NCBI RefSeq assembly: GCF_014805625.2
Contig: NW_023998415.1
Span: forward strand, 31,614,794 to 31,678,793
Direction of reading: 5' to 3'
DNA from: Glossina fuscipes
Taxonomy: Eukaryota > Arthropoda > Insecta > Diptera > Glossinidae
DNA length: 64,000 nucleotides
Shown in pieces: positions 25,560 through 39,669 of the stretch (position 1 is the stretch's first letter; each line of letters begins with the position of its first letter). The notes under the pieces are model-generated. The model did not search any database, was not told where the DNA came from, and worked only from the letters and a program-made list of their open reading frames with translations. The translations under genes and the position numbers were made by a program.

Positions 25560-28500
25560 TTCTGTATACACGTACGTGTGTGGTGTATATACATTTATGT
25601 GTAGATTGATGAAACCAATGCTTAATGTAGGTAGAATTCTTGCTTGCTTACGTTGGTTGATAAATGAAAAGGTTTTGCTTAATCAATTGTCAAGAAGAAC
25701 CAAAGTTGTTTAGAAGCGCACGCACTGTATAGCAACAATGCTGATTATTATCAATAAAGTTTTTTTTTTTTTTTTTGTTTAAATTATGAATAGGCAAATC
25801 CAATATTTTTATGTTTGTACAAAAGATAAAACAGCAATTGATTGAGAGATTATAAGCAAATAAAGCAAAGAGTTCTATGTTTGTCATTTTAATTAAATTT
25901 TGAACTAAAAAAGACTTTAACATTATTTTTATTACTACTATTCAGTATTCAGTTTTTAATTTAGAGTCAAGACCAACAAAAAAAAAATAAAAATAAATAA
26001 ATAAGTAAATAAATAAATAAATAAATTTAGTGCGTATAATAATTTCGAAGGTACTGCACTATGGTATAGAGGACTAATGTAAAATAATTTTTGCTCTTTC
26101 ATCGCTATTTAAATACACCTCATACACCAGCCAATAGCTATTATATAAAGTTTAAAATGAAAATTCACCGAGAAAACTCGCCGAGAAAAGTAAAAGAAGA
26201 AAGAAAGTGCAACTTGAACACACAAGAACACGCGGTTTCTTTTACAGATTTATGCTTTGTCGTTGGTCGTGATTTTTACCGAATATAAACCGAATATACA
26301 CATTTGTAATTGATCACATAACACATTATACAATTTATTCCGTGTTGGTACAGTAGAATAACTTTGTTGCTCATACAAATTCAATGCTGAGATTACATAT
26401 CCTGTGCGAGATTTCTATGAGATTAGTTCGTATCGCCGATTCATTTATAATCAACAACTTTTCGACCTTCTGGGGTATCTGTTCATTCATTTGCTTACAC
26501 ATTCGCCATATAAGGCATTGTATATAGTGAGTGGTACTTCAATGTCTGCGAGTACACACACTATTTGAGGTTATTCTAAGACCTCATTTAATTGTTGGCA
26601 AATCTTCTACAATTGCATCTAACTCGCTTGCGACAATACAGATAAGTCATTTCTGGAATGATCGTTACTTTTTGGCTTTTTCTCTGTTTGCATTCTTTAC
26701 AATCAGCTGCATAATTCCCTCTTTGGGCGTAATTATAGTATTTGAAATTTGTTGTTGCTAACGCTTGTTACATTACTTTCGTTATATTTCGGTTTGATCG
26801 GTAACTTTTACTTCATGTTGTTATCAGTATTATCAGGATTATGAAAGCTTGCCCGCAATTGGCAAACAAAATTTACATATATACATTTACGAATTAAAAA
26901 ACAAACAGACAAAAATATACAGAAAATAGATTTTTTTCGGAAAGAAATGAAGCTTTGTATATTAAAAGTGTACATAGTTGATGTTCTTAGTAAGTGTTTG
27001 AATGATTGACTCGCAATTATAATTTTGAATATTTTAAAAAGTTCGGACTTTCATGGTATCATCATCAAACATATATATATGTATATATTTCGGTAAATCG
27101 TTTATTTCGTATCGTTTTCATAACGAGATTAGTGAATGGATTAACAGATTTATTCTGAGCACAATCACCGGTAGATCACTATTCATATGATTCGGCCAAG
27201 TAACGGTAAAACGAGTCTTATTATCTGTCTGTTCGTTTCTGGTACTCCAACGTTTACACATGGATGAGAAAATTACAAAAAAAAAAAACATAGCATATTT
27301 GTGCTCTACTCTTGATCAGTTTACTGAGCATTATTATTATTATTATTATAGTAACAGAGTTCTTCAACGGAACAAAGGGTAAAAACTTTTAAACATTGAA
27401 GGAAGGTTATAAAGGAAAAGTGTATAAAAAGTGTAAAAAAAGGGAGAAAATATAATTAATTGCTTTGTTTTTATTCAACTTTAAGAAAAACAATGGCAAG
27501 TAAGGCTGTAAAATAATTTTTTTATTTTTGCGTTATTAATTTATTTATTAATCAATTGCTTCAGATTGCAGTGTGAAAGATTATTTAAATATCGCAACAG
27601 GGAGAAAAATTATTATTATATTAAAGTAATATTTTCACAAATTGCGTTCAATTTGTTTCCTTTTTAACCCTACGTCCCTTTTTACATTTTCCGTATTCGT
27701 GCGGTTTTCGTTAGTTAATGACATGCTTTTAACGCAAAATTGATATGACAAGCAAACAAAACAATAATAAAAAAAAAAATGTTATGATAGTTGATTCACA
27801 ACGAGGACTATGCCAGAAAAGGCTGTGCTATATAATGCTCGATGAGCTCTATGTTGCTAAAGAGCAGACGTTCGGTCAATTGCGCGGCTGAATTGAAGAA
27901 CGAGATAAATCAGATTTGCCTTTTTGGCGTATAGCGTGCACATTTGCTTATACTATTTTATTCTTCGTTAAACAGATGATTTAAAAAAAACAAAAAAAAC
28001 CATCGAGAGCGATAACATAACAATAGTAATCAATGGAGCGGATGAGTGTTATTTTATTTAAATGAAATATAAATATTTATTAGCCGTCGGTCTCCCTCTG
28101 ACTTGTTCAGGCAAACATTTTCATACTGATGATTATGATGATGATTATTATTGTTATTATCGTTGTGGTTATCAAGATTAATTGTACGGACATTTATATT
28201 ACATATGTTCTGTATTCATATATATGGTTGTTTTTTTTTTTTTTGTTATTGTTATTATTGTCATAATGAATTCAGTAAATTGTTGTTGTTATTGTTTTAT
28301 GGGTTTTACACGTTAAATGAATGCGGCTTGTTGAGTGTTGCGTTGTTATATTAGACCAATTGAATTTACTATATAGTGATCATAATAACAGCAAAAGGGA
28401 TGTCATTTTGTATTTTCAATAAAGGAAAAAATTGCATATATTTATTTTTTTAGATAGAAACTTGGACCTTTCTTGTCATAAAAACCAACGATAAATGCGG

Positions 28501-30289
28501 CAAAACGATAAAAGGAAAAAAATTAAAAAAATGTTTAATTCACTGAATATATTGTTGAAGCAATCTCAAGTACGTGTGTGGATATGTTTTAGAAAAGTTA
28601 TTTTCTATAAAATCCTTTTACTACTATCATCTTTTAGTTTAATTAATCGCTTCCAATTTTTGTTTTTTTGTTTTTTTTTTTCTCATTTTTTTCTACATTG
28701 TGTTCATTTCGTTTCGTTTTGATTCGTACTTAAGGGTAGGCTTAGCACGAATTCTATGAATCTTTATGCTTTTTCACAGAACTCATAAAATAAATAAATT
28801 TTCATATCATTGTTTTCTTAACAATGCATTGCATAAAAATCTATTGCTAGGCTTACGTAATCGTAATAAATTTTCTCTACTCTGGCAGAGGATAATTAAA
28901 AAAAAAGTGTTTGTTACTTAAACGGCAAAGTATGAATTTCTTTCTTCTTTCTTCTCTTTTTCAGGCGACAAAATTTATTTAAAAGAGGTTTTTAAACTAA
29001 AATATATATATAAAGAAATGTGTATTATTAAATGGACAGCAAATGGAAAAAGTTATATTACGCTCGAGGCGAACATTGTATTATTTTTATCACCTTTGCT
29101 AGACTCGTGACAAATAATCTTTTATTAAGCAATTGTTAAATATACAAATTGAAGCAATGTGCAATCAATCGGCACAACATCAAAAAAAAAAAATTCAGGA
29201 AGCAATTCTATGGGAACCAAGATGCCAAGCGAGAGATAGAGTGCAAAGAATAACTTTTCTTTGGAGAAAATAATGAGCGGAAAATACTGAACGCTTAGAT
29301 ATTTTAAAGGTAAACATCAAGTAAGATAGAGGAAGCGAAATTGCGCATTTCGAGCAAGTCAGTAGATATCCTCAGTGAGAAGAAAGTGGGATATCACTTA
29401 CTTATTGGAAGTCTTCATATTTGCGAAAGGCATAACAGAGACATTTTTGGAGCTGACAACCTGACAAAAAACCGATATGGTTTCTCATAACTTTAAGATA
29501 ATCAGCAAAAAAAAAGTGTTTTGTTTTTGCAGCATTGATCTCGAATCTGCTCATTATGTTTATAATTTTTCATTAATCAACTTTTCTTGTTCCAAGTCAT
29601 ATATAAACTAAACTAGTCAAGTCATGTTTAACCAAACCGGACAGTCGATTGAAGTAATAGCTGGTTTGCATTGCAACTATTATGACGGGAAGGAAATCGA
29701 AAGTTTTTACTGTGCATCTCGGAGAGGGATCATCCATCAATATCGTAACCACCGAAGTCTCCATCTACTTTAGATGAAAATTGTCAAATATATTTTAATT
29801 AGGTTTATTAAGAGAGAAGCATTTGCCGGAGAAAATTTTTTCGGACATATTGTTTTCAAGCGGCTTATTAAAGATAAGTATGAAATTTGGTTGAGAAGTA
29901 TTCTCTGGTGCAACTAAGCGACTACCACGAGACATTTTTATGCCAGTAGCACAAAGTCAGGCTAAGCCTAACGTTCTGTTTTTCATATTAGGAATCAGAT
30001 ATACTTGAAATAGACACAATTAATAGATTTCGCGGGAATAAGGAACGAGGTATGTAATAACCATGATCTTCATTGCAGCTCTATGAAATGCTAGCCATAT
30101 TAAAATAAGCGAATATGAAGACTGTATCAAAATCGTACCAAGATGTCTATCAATTTACATATATGTGAATATCAACGTCTAACTTAGGAAGAATAAAAAA
30201 ACATGTTATGTAGATGGAGCAATTTTGTAGTTTTGATATGCAATTAAATGAACTCATCAGGCAAGGAAAAAGCAAAGAAATGTAGGCTC
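23382..30289. other. Left part of intron 2, no gene recognised
   Basis: AT-rich. It holds an ACAAGC-type hexanucleotide repeat (25261-25331), a TA microsatellite (25522-25556), an AAAT run (about 25990-26025) and an ATT microsatellite (27330-27349). Short frames here are low-complexity or repeat translations. Nothing resembling an exon or RNA gene was found. Confidence 0.45.
25261..25331 (+). repeat. Imperfect ACAAGC hexanucleotide microsatellite
   Basis: About ten tandem units of ACAAGC/GCACAA with point variants (GCATAA, ACAAGT, CGCACG). Because six is a multiple of three, it stays open on both strands as Ser-Thr or Leu-Val repeats; these are artefacts, not proteins. Confidence 0.8.
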
Positions 30290-31490
30290 TTTCACCTCTT
30301 AGGAGATGATTTTGTCGTAAGGGGAACTCAGTTTGGTCAATACGCAATTGTTAATGTAGTTGGCCTGCAGTTCTCCCTCTCTGAAGATTAGATGTTGATT
30401 GGGATATTTTGACATTATTCTATTCAATGGTATTTTTTGAATTTGCGTTACAACCCCCTCTTCAACACCACTATACATATCTGAATTTGACAATCCTGAC
30501 ATAGCATCAGCATTCGTCTTTTCGGTACCTTTCCGTCATTGTATAGCAAGATCGCATGATTCTAAAAGATTTGGTTAGCGTTGCATTCTTGATGTAGATA
30601 ACGGTGATGGTGACTTTTTGGTGAAAATATTTGATTTAACGGTCTCTTGTCTGTATATTTTCGGCCATAAACATATTAATAAAATATTAAATGAGTTTTT
30701 TTTTAAAACCAACCCGCGAAACGCTGACTTATAATAGCCCCAAGATCATGATGTGCTAAGTTAGGATTGCAGTGTGCTACTACAAAATCTGATTACAATT
30801 GCTCTTTATCTCGTTTGAGCAAGTGTTAGTTCAATCAAACGGTTCATTTGTCTTTAGCAAGCTATTAATTGGAAATAAGACTACGCTACGATAATAATTC
30901 ACTACATTAATCATTTGTTGCATTTTGTGTATGCCATGTTGATCATATACGTATTCATATCCGATATATAAAGGATTAAACTGTGTAATGCGTAATTCGG
31001 AGGCGTTATTTTGTTATGACCAATAAATACTGTCACCTCAGACATGCCCAGCAATTTTTCAATGTCGCGCTGCCATCTAGCTGGATCATTCGCGATTCCA
31101 TACCAAAGTAACCGATTTTGCGTTAAAATATATTATTCTTTCTCGTGGGCTGCCATTTTGGAGGTGTGCCTTCAAATTTTTCAATTTTCCTACATTTTAT
31201 TCTCTTTGCAGACATTTCATCAATGATTGGCAATTGATGCTTTTCGACAATTAAATGACGATTTAAGGTTCCTCGCCATGGTGCCATATATTTGGACGAT
31301 TAATATATATTTCCTCGTGAACAAGAACGGTGTAGCACAATCGCATGAATTATATTAGACTTTTATAAAATGCCTTCATTAACCAATTCGTTTACTTAAT
31401 TTTCGACAGATGATTTGAATGCAAATGATACTTGGCGCGGTTTCAAGAACACCATTGCAGGGTTGTTTTTAAATCCAAGTCTCACTTGTA
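30290..31490 (-). pseudogene. Ty3/Gypsy retrotransposon pol relic (RT to RNase H)
   Basis: Minus-strand frames give the pol order of Ty3/Gypsy elements. PRQVSFAFKSSVEN is at about 31480-31410. LNRHLIVEKHQLPIIDEMSAK lies at about 31270-31208, in parts LNRHLIVEKH and QLPIIDEMSAK. YGIANDPARWQRDIEKLLG follows at about 31105-31045. The catalytic region then reads VTVFIGHNKITPPN, where the usual V-DD is replaced by IGH. NYYRSVVLFP comes at about 30900 and, near 30515, TNADAMSGL, the end-of-RNase H N-ADALS-type motif. Downstream is a linker frame to 30299. The catalytic aspartates are lost and many stops interrupt it, so it is dead. I found no integrase core or LTRs. It lies in intron 2, same strand as the host gene. 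Confidence 0.8.
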
Positions 31491-31927
31491 TATTTTCGAT
31501 TTTACCGACTTTGGCTTTTTGTATTTTAATTTAATTAATTTCGATACTACATTCAATATATTCGATTCAGTGTACTATCCGTATATAGATAGTCGCTGAA
31601 GATCTCATTCCAATGCAATTTTAAAAGTGATAACGAATCATGACCAAGTGGGGATTGCCTACAATGCTACATTATGTATAACTGTGAATTTTTTGCACAG
31701 CGTCGCAAACATTTTTATCCCCTTATTACAACAAGTATCCAATTGTCGGTCAGACTGGTGCAGCTGACATTTAGAGAAGCGCTGCTGCGCGTCTACTGGT
31801 TACTGGTGATCCTTTATCTATTTCAAAATTAATATTCAAGTTTGTACATATTTTTGAATTCTGATGAACTAAGACTAAGCAGCGAATGTCTTTCACCGTA
31901 TCATTAACTTGATTGGTACGACCATTT

Positions 31928-32116
31928 TTATTTTACACCTTTGATATTGGCCTTGAGGCACCGTTTCTTTAAATCAATTTTTTTTACAAAGCAAATGCAT
32001 AGCATCTTTCTTTTCTTCCATTTATCTGCTAAATGAGTCCCACTGTCGTATCGGTAATAATCTTTTTTTTTATTTCTAATTTCATTTATGCTTACAACTT
32101 TTTTTTTCTTTGGCAA
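31928..32116 (-). pseudogene. Gag zinc-knuckle relic of the same Gypsy element
   Basis: A 62-codon minus-strand frame contains YYRYDSGTHLADKW followed by MLCICFVKKIDLKKRCLKA. The spacing is that of two CCHC zinc knuckles (C-x2-C-x4-H-x4-C), but the first has lost all its cysteines (to Tyr, Tyr and Trp) and the second is partly altered. It sits about 440 bases upstream of the RT blocks on the same strand, as expected for the end of gag before protease. Confidence 0.6.
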
Positions 32117-35100
32117 TTACAGTTTGTTTTATCACATTTGCAAATTTATCTGGTTGAACTTGCATTTCGTTAGCGACTCTGGCTCATAGTGACCGCACTT
32201 TTGTTCAATGATGCCTTTGTACGTGCATGTGTTATCAGTTTCTTAGGATTTGTTGAAATCGCAGAAAACATTGAATGTCTTTTGACTCGTTTACCTTCGC
32301 AATCAAAAATCATCAAAGCCATCACAAATCGGTCCAACCATTCTGATCTGTAGCAAATATCTTAATTTGCAAAAGTAATTTGCAGAGTACGGTCATCTTT
32401 ATATATTTTATTTAAGGTTATGCATGAACATTTTATTTCCTTGTATGTAGAAGTACATAAAAAAAATGTTCCTTCTCTGTCCATATTTTTTCTTTAAGCA
32501 TTATATTAAGTTTAACTTAACATACATTTCTTTGACAATAAGCGAAAAATTATTTTTTAATATACTATGCTCGTCTATATATTTCATTAACTGTGCGTTC
32601 ATCATCAAATAAGTGATTTTTGCACTTTTTTTTTAATTTCCTGTCAATTGCTGAACAAAAGTATACCACATATTACTGCCGGTTATATTAATGCCAATAT
32701 GAAAATGAAGATGACTCCTGGAAAGTTGATGTTGACTTAAGATTCGATTTCATTAAAGAGAGTCTATTAACGAACCTTCCGTAAAGTTGTAATTGCTCTC
32801 GAAGAATGTTGCGCGTTCCCCGTATGACTTTCATTCATTATAGATTGAAAATATAATCGAATTTTTTGGGGGGTAATCAAAGAAACATATTTTTATCTAT
32901 ATAACGCTTTAAAGAAATTCTGAAATTTTAATAATAATTTATACTTTAAATTATTGTATCGTTATCTCTATATAATGAAATTAATAAATTTTAATTAACT
33001 TATGTATTAGCGAGTAAATAGCTTGAGGCCGCTAATACTCCCATCGCATTGCAAATATACATAATTAATATATATATTTATACGATTGAATATTAAAGAC
33101 ATTAAATTGAATGTTGTATTAACAATGTGTGTACCTTAATAATGAATGAGCATAATTTGCGGAAATTATTGTTATATTTAATTTTTCTTATTTTTTTTAT
33201 TTTTTTTTTTTAACGAAAGCGAAAAGAGAACAAACATAGCGTATTCGTTAGTGGGTTTAATGTGAGGAGCGGTTTTAATGATTCGCATGTTATAAGGAAT
33301 GGGCGTATATACGCGCGTATAAATTTGGAAATACATAAATCATCAAATCGAGAATGGCGACATAATTAAATTATTCATAACTATAGAGTTTTCATCGGAT
33401 GAATAACATGTAAAATGTGGTCTGGTAACGAAGGGAAAGTGCACTGCATCTAATGAATAAGAAAACCGAGGAAAAAAAAGTAACAAACAACTTGGCGCAG
33501 ATTCGTCAAAGCGCTTTCCTTTTACATTTTTATTCACTTTAAACGAATAAAAAACACGAGATATTTCGCAAAAATATGGAAAGAAAATGTATATGTTATT
33601 ATATGTATATATAAGATAACGCTGCAAACATAAATTGCGCATCAGCGAAATCCATCTCTTGGAGAACAGTGAACAGTATATATGAGAAATAAAAGCAAAA
33701 AGCATAAGAGCATTGTTGAATAGTCGGCGACACAGGCCCATGCTATGTACGCTGTTAATTTAATTCATATTGGCAGCCTGACATATATTCGCACGACTAG
33801 CGTAATGCATTTCAGAGAAGAACATTATTAATACCGGCTAATGACGAACGATGCCGTTTGAGACCGATGCCGTAGTTCTACATAAAAAAAAATGAGAAAA
33901 GGATTAAAATATTAAATATAAGTGTTATAGGCACCAGGCAGACCAGTAAACGGATTGGATCCGGTGAAAAAGGCGCAGCAAGAATATCTCACATATCAAC
34001 GAAAGTCGTGCGTTTTCTCAGCAAAATTCAAAGACTCCTTCTAATATCTTAAATGAAATTTTCTAAACCAAGTACGCGACATTTAATCTTAAGCCTATTG
34101 CTATATATTTCCAATAAGACTATTAAGCCAACTCCGTGGAAATGCCCTCATATAGCTTAATTAGTGTACTTTCGATAACAAAAGCTACACTGCATGGTAA
34201 TACATGCGGCAAACTCTTTAACGGGATGAACACTTTGCACTGAGTTCTGATGGATTTTGGTTGAACAAACCACTTCGTATTGTGTGTTCGTTGCCAGAAT
34301 TTCTTTGCAAATCAATTAATTACTATAATATTTTTATTATTAATTTTTTATGACATAATCAGAAAACTGACGGTCAATATACTGCTTGACATTAGCTTCT
34401 TGCCAGAAAGCTTTATTCGGAATCGAATAATCGCAAGTGGATATATTTTTACCGAAATAAAACGCAAAATTACGTGTTTCTTGAGTTTTGTCACCTTTGT
34501 CAGTTTGGCGCCAACAAAAATATCATCTTTAACTAACGGCCTAAATGAGAACCAATTTTAATTGCTTTACCTAACATCAACTTTGCTGGTAGTCCTTTAT
34601 GAAACAAATTCTCATCAAGATTTTCACCCTCACAAAGAATCTGCAAAATTGTCTTTTTAAAACTTTCAAACAAAATTTTCGGCCTCACCATTGCACTATA
34701 GTTTCCAACACCGCTGTTCCTCGTCAAAAGTATTATAATTTTATTTAACATTAATTTTTGAGCAAAATTAAAATTTTTACTACATTTTAAATGTTTTAAT
34801 ACAAGATTAAAAAATAAAAAAAAAAAACTTGATACCATAGCGCATCGGACGCCGAATGACTGAAGCCCGTTAAAGTGTTTTTTATGCTGTTCCTATTTAA
34901 AAAAATTGAAGATTATTCGGCAGTGAATTGGCCATCGTTGTCATTTACGAAAGTGCCTACAAGAGAGAAGCTTGATGGTGAAACTTGGTCTCAAAAACCT
35001 TCTATCCGCTCAGACAACGAACTCTGAGAAAAGAAATATTTCCTATGGGTCCCCCAAAATCTATGCGCAGCCTGTACCAAGTTGACTGCGTAGCCGTCCA

Positions 35101-35694
35101 TGGAATTAACGGACTGTTTTTAGGACTAAATTGACTAATTTTATATGATACAGTTTAGGCGATCACATGCGTGTAACACCTTAGTGCGTAATTTGATAAG
35201 AATTATCACACGAAAGTCCCATAAAATACCATATTTCCCGGAGAGTGCGTATTCAAAACACATAAAAAGAACAAGTTCTTCTCCTTCTAAAACATATACC
35301 TTCGAATATTGACAATAGCTTTGTCATTCTCAATACATTTTCGAAGTTCACCTATGTAAACTGAGAAAGCAAAACTAGGCTATCAAACTGATGAAAAGTA
35401 CAACGGATCTTCCAAGCGCAACATTGCAGAATTGCGACCAGAACTCCATCAGAACAAGGATAAGGTTGGAAGGTTTCAAAGTTGGCAAACGTAAAAATAT
35501 TTTATTTTTCCTCAGAAGAAGAAAAGTTGAAAGTTTTGAAAATCGACAATAATAGAAATACTTCGTCTTCGGGGAAGAACACGGAAACACGGAACAATAT
35601 CAGATGAACTTATGGTACTGGTAGACCGTAGTATGACTAGACTCTAACGAAACCAGCACCGAAATAGCTGACGCCCAAGGAACCATCTACATCG

Positions 35695-35731
<37 letters not shown>

Positions 35732-37198
35732 TATAAGGCAAAATGCGTCGACACATCGTTGTATCCCAAGTGATGGAAGAGGATCGAGCTTCGCGGAACG
35801 TATTTATTTACATTTTTACATGTAAATTTCTGCAAAAATTTTAAAAATGGTTTCTAAAAACGTATTCGTAACATTTGTAGCTAGCAATGCTTTAAGGACA
35901 ACATTTATAATAACATAGATTTTATTTCTCAGAATGTCGATTACTTGGACTTTATTATAAATACAAATATATATTATTGAAAGTGCGACGTAAAGAAATG
36001 AATAACGAGAAAAGGAAAGATGATGAATGGAACGGACGTAATTGTCTTCTGAATTAAATTGAAATAGAAAGGTTAATATTTTATTAATTGAATTCCTCAT
36101 CATTCCCTTTGGTATCATACGCTATCTCTTGAAAAAGATAATCTTGTTTTAATCTTTCCTCTTTAACTCTAATACATCGGCCTGAAATGATTTAACCCAT
36201 TATCTATTTTCTTCCGTAACAATTGGTTTTATTAATTCGTTAATTGTAGAAGTTTGTCTTGCAAGCGCCTTTCATTATGATCAGGTCAGATGGCACTTCC
36301 CTTTTATCGTCTTCATCTTCCCAGCTGCGTCTAACAAAAACACATATGTTCCATCTGTTAAATAACCAATCGCATATGTGTACCCCGCTTGCGCTTTTTA
36401 AGCATATTTGGTATTCAATACCCAGAACGTACATATATATTAGATCGGGATTTTTCACCATTTTCACTGTAGCTGTGATTACTACTTTAGTGGATTTTTG
36501 TTTAAATTTTATATAAAATTCATATACCACCGCTTGTTTCAAATGTTTATGCATCTTTGCATCTTATTTGTTTTTTTTTTTTTTTTGTTGAACAGGCTGC
36601 ACGTCTTATTTGCTGGATTTTGTAGGTGACAAACATATATAAACAAAGATATACTGCTTCGCGATGAAAAGGATGCGCAAGTTTTACATGAACTAAACTG
36701 AAATATTTATTAACTGTCGGCTTCGACCAAAACGAATGCTAACTTTCAGATACGTGATTGCCACTCCGAATTCATATTCGAATTGGGAATCCTTTGCTAA
36801 GTTAGAAATTCGAATATCATTCGAATTTTTTTTTTGCATTTTTTTTTTAAAGAAATAATTTCAATTGTTGTGGCAGTGAGTTATAGTAAACTTATATGCT
36901 TAGCCTTTAAGTTGTAAATCTATTAAAAAACGTTTAGTATTTTAGATACTATTTTATGTAGGTTTTCATTGTCAGAAACATTCATTTACAATCATAAATT
37001 AGGTATATGCAAACTTTCTATGCAATTTATTTAATAAAATGTTGAGAATGCCTCAGAATGTTCCCAGAGTCAACTTGGCGTTCATATGTACGCCGGTTTA
37101 TCTAAAAACCTTTATGAAAATTTATGGGGGAAAAAAGTGCTAAAATTGTCCTGTATGCATACATCGGTGCACCTATAGTATAGTATATGTTTATATGA

Positions 37199-37243
<45 letters not shown>

Positions 37244-39608
37244 TGTTAAATAAAGTTGCAAATAAAATGTAACATTCGCAAACATTTGATTTTTCGTTAA
37301 ACCAAAATGTAATTTTACAAAATGTTCACATACACATGTACAACAAGAGACAATGCCTGTTACATAGTTGTGGTGATGAAAAACTTTTGTTTGTTACCTT
37401 GCTTCTATATATGTGCCTGCAAACGTATTATGTATTCATATATTTCATATATTGCAAGCATGCAATACTTTCCGAGAACTTGAACCAGAAACAGTGAAAA
37501 TATGTACAGTTTAAAGAGTGAAAATGAGTATAATTTAAGCTACGCATATGTATAAAGTTCACAATCGCATTTATTATATTTAAGAACAGTGTCAAAAAAG
37601 TAATCGAAACAACGAAAGTCTGTTTTCGAAAAACAAAAACATTTTCAAGTGTCTTTGGGAAAGGCCTGACTTCAAACAGCTGCTAACTATGACAGTAACC
37701 GCTTTAGCCGCGTGCTCGCATCTTGTGGTTTGAGTTTGGCGAAAAGTTACAGGGAATGATTTTCCGTGAATGCAGTCTTCGATCGATGAGGTTAGCTAAG
37801 ATTTTTGACAAAATAGATGAAACTCAAATTTTTTCTAGACGAAACCATTTCGATTTCGTTTTATGGTGAACTGAAGTCCACTAATATTTTGTAAGTGGGC
37901 ACGACGGTTGTGTTTCTTAATTATAATATTCGAAAGTAATTTTTTTCGTTTTACCTACGATTCGTTATCGAAACGATATTATTGACCGAAGAGAGAAAGG
38001 CACGTTTACAAGTGCATCTCACAGTTTTTCTCACGAAAATTCTTTATCGATATTTCTATCAAAATTCGAAAATCAGATATCCAAAAAATAGTTTTGAACT
38101 GAACATACGCGGCTCCTAGCATTCGCAGTCAATTCTTTCTGTTTAAAAATTAGCTCATGTTGGCATATGATTTTTTTTTTTTTTTGTCTTCCTCTTGTCG
38201 CTTGTCCTGTGACTTTTTGATGATATATGAAAAGTTATTTACGGCATAAGTTAAGCAACAAAAAAAAAAGGAAAAAAAGAAAATGTAGACAGCAATAGCA
38301 TACGTTCGGTAATTTGCATATTCAGTTGTGTATCTCATCTTGAGTTAAGCGGATACATTAGTTTTAATAAATGGTTTGTAACAACAAAGTATATTTTATT
38401 TATTTATATATTGTCTATATGCTCGGCTCGCTGCTTTCAATAGCTCCAGTATATGTTTAGGAAAAACTTTACAACATACACACACATAGTTCAAAAGTTA
38501 TTGAGAGAGAGAGGATATCAAATTCGAAAGGATATCAAATGTAAAAGTCTGCTTATTAAAGCCTCCAAGGCTATTCAATTTAAAATCTCTTTTTTTTTTT
38601 TAACCTATTAAGTATAATTGACAGAATGGGCAGCTAGGCAAACAGACGCAGCTAAAGGTTAGTCGGAGGGTTCATTATTTGCCTGAAATTATTATGAAAG
38701 CGAATGCGCAAGCACTGGGTATCCGAGATTCGTTTCAAACTGCATTTGCGTCTCTCCATCTCTTTCTAATATTTTATTTAAATATTGCTTTTTCTATTTT
38801 TGTTTTTTGTTCACTAACACATTATTCAATGCTATGCTCTTTCCTTCATTTAATGAAAGGCATTAAAGTCTTTAAACATAACTGACTACTACTACGCTAG
38901 GCATCTAGCTTGAACATCCAAATATCTAAATATTTAATAACACTAAAAGGGGTAAAAAAAAAAAAAAAATTTAAAGGGGGGAAAAAAAAGGAAACTATGA
39001 ACATAAGCTATAATTTCAGCAGCTTTCCTAGAATTAAGGGCTTAGCCCTTTTTTTTTTTTTGCGGGTCATCAATATTTATGTTTATTATTGGGAAACCTT
39101 TGCCCGGAAAGGTTATTGTGAAAATCACCAAAATCGCAAAAAAAAAAAACACAAAAAAACACAAAAAAAAACCTAATTTGCTAGAATGTGTTTAAATTAA
39201 GCTTTCGGGCGGTCTTTTGTAAAATCGCCGCTTTACGTAATTTTAAGTTCATTTCATGTATATACATACACATATATAGACCGTAACAAACAACTTGAAC
39301 CTTTTTTGAGACCACACTTAATGCATGAAGGATTTTTTATAACTTTCTTATTGGACTAACCCTAACAAAAAAAAAAAAGAAAAGAAAAGTAGATAAAAAA
39401 ATAAAGGGAAGCAAAGAAGAAACAAAATATTCTACACATACATAGGTGTTAGGAGGTATTAGCCCATTCCACAGTATTTGTTTCGCACACTTTAAGCAAG
39501 TCTTTAATCCAATTCCTTATAGATTCCGTAAATTCTATTTCAAAATATTGTTGTAATCTCCGAACTTGTAGTTCTGTAGAAAAACCACTTGGCTGAAAAA
39601 TTGTCTAC

Positions 39609-39612
<4 letters not shown>

Positions 39613-39660
<48 letters not shown>

Positions 39661-39669
39661 ACACACATG
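39613..39669 (+). repeat. CA dinucleotide microsatellite
   Basis: About 21 uninterrupted CA units, then GACACACACACA. Intronic in the gene model and likely polymorphic. Confidence 0.9.

Noticed and set aside
25042..25571. Leu-Val or Ser-Thr rich frames around 25.3 kb
   Set aside because: They are translations of a hexanucleotide and a TA microsatellite, not proteins.
31044..31226. Plus-strand 60-codon frame
   Set aside because: It is antisense to the Gypsy reverse transcriptase relic.
34280..34838. Overlapping opposite-strand frames of 93 and 101 codons as possible transposon coding
   Set aside because: No family motif could be identified on either strand. The frames are AT-rich and within chance length for the window.
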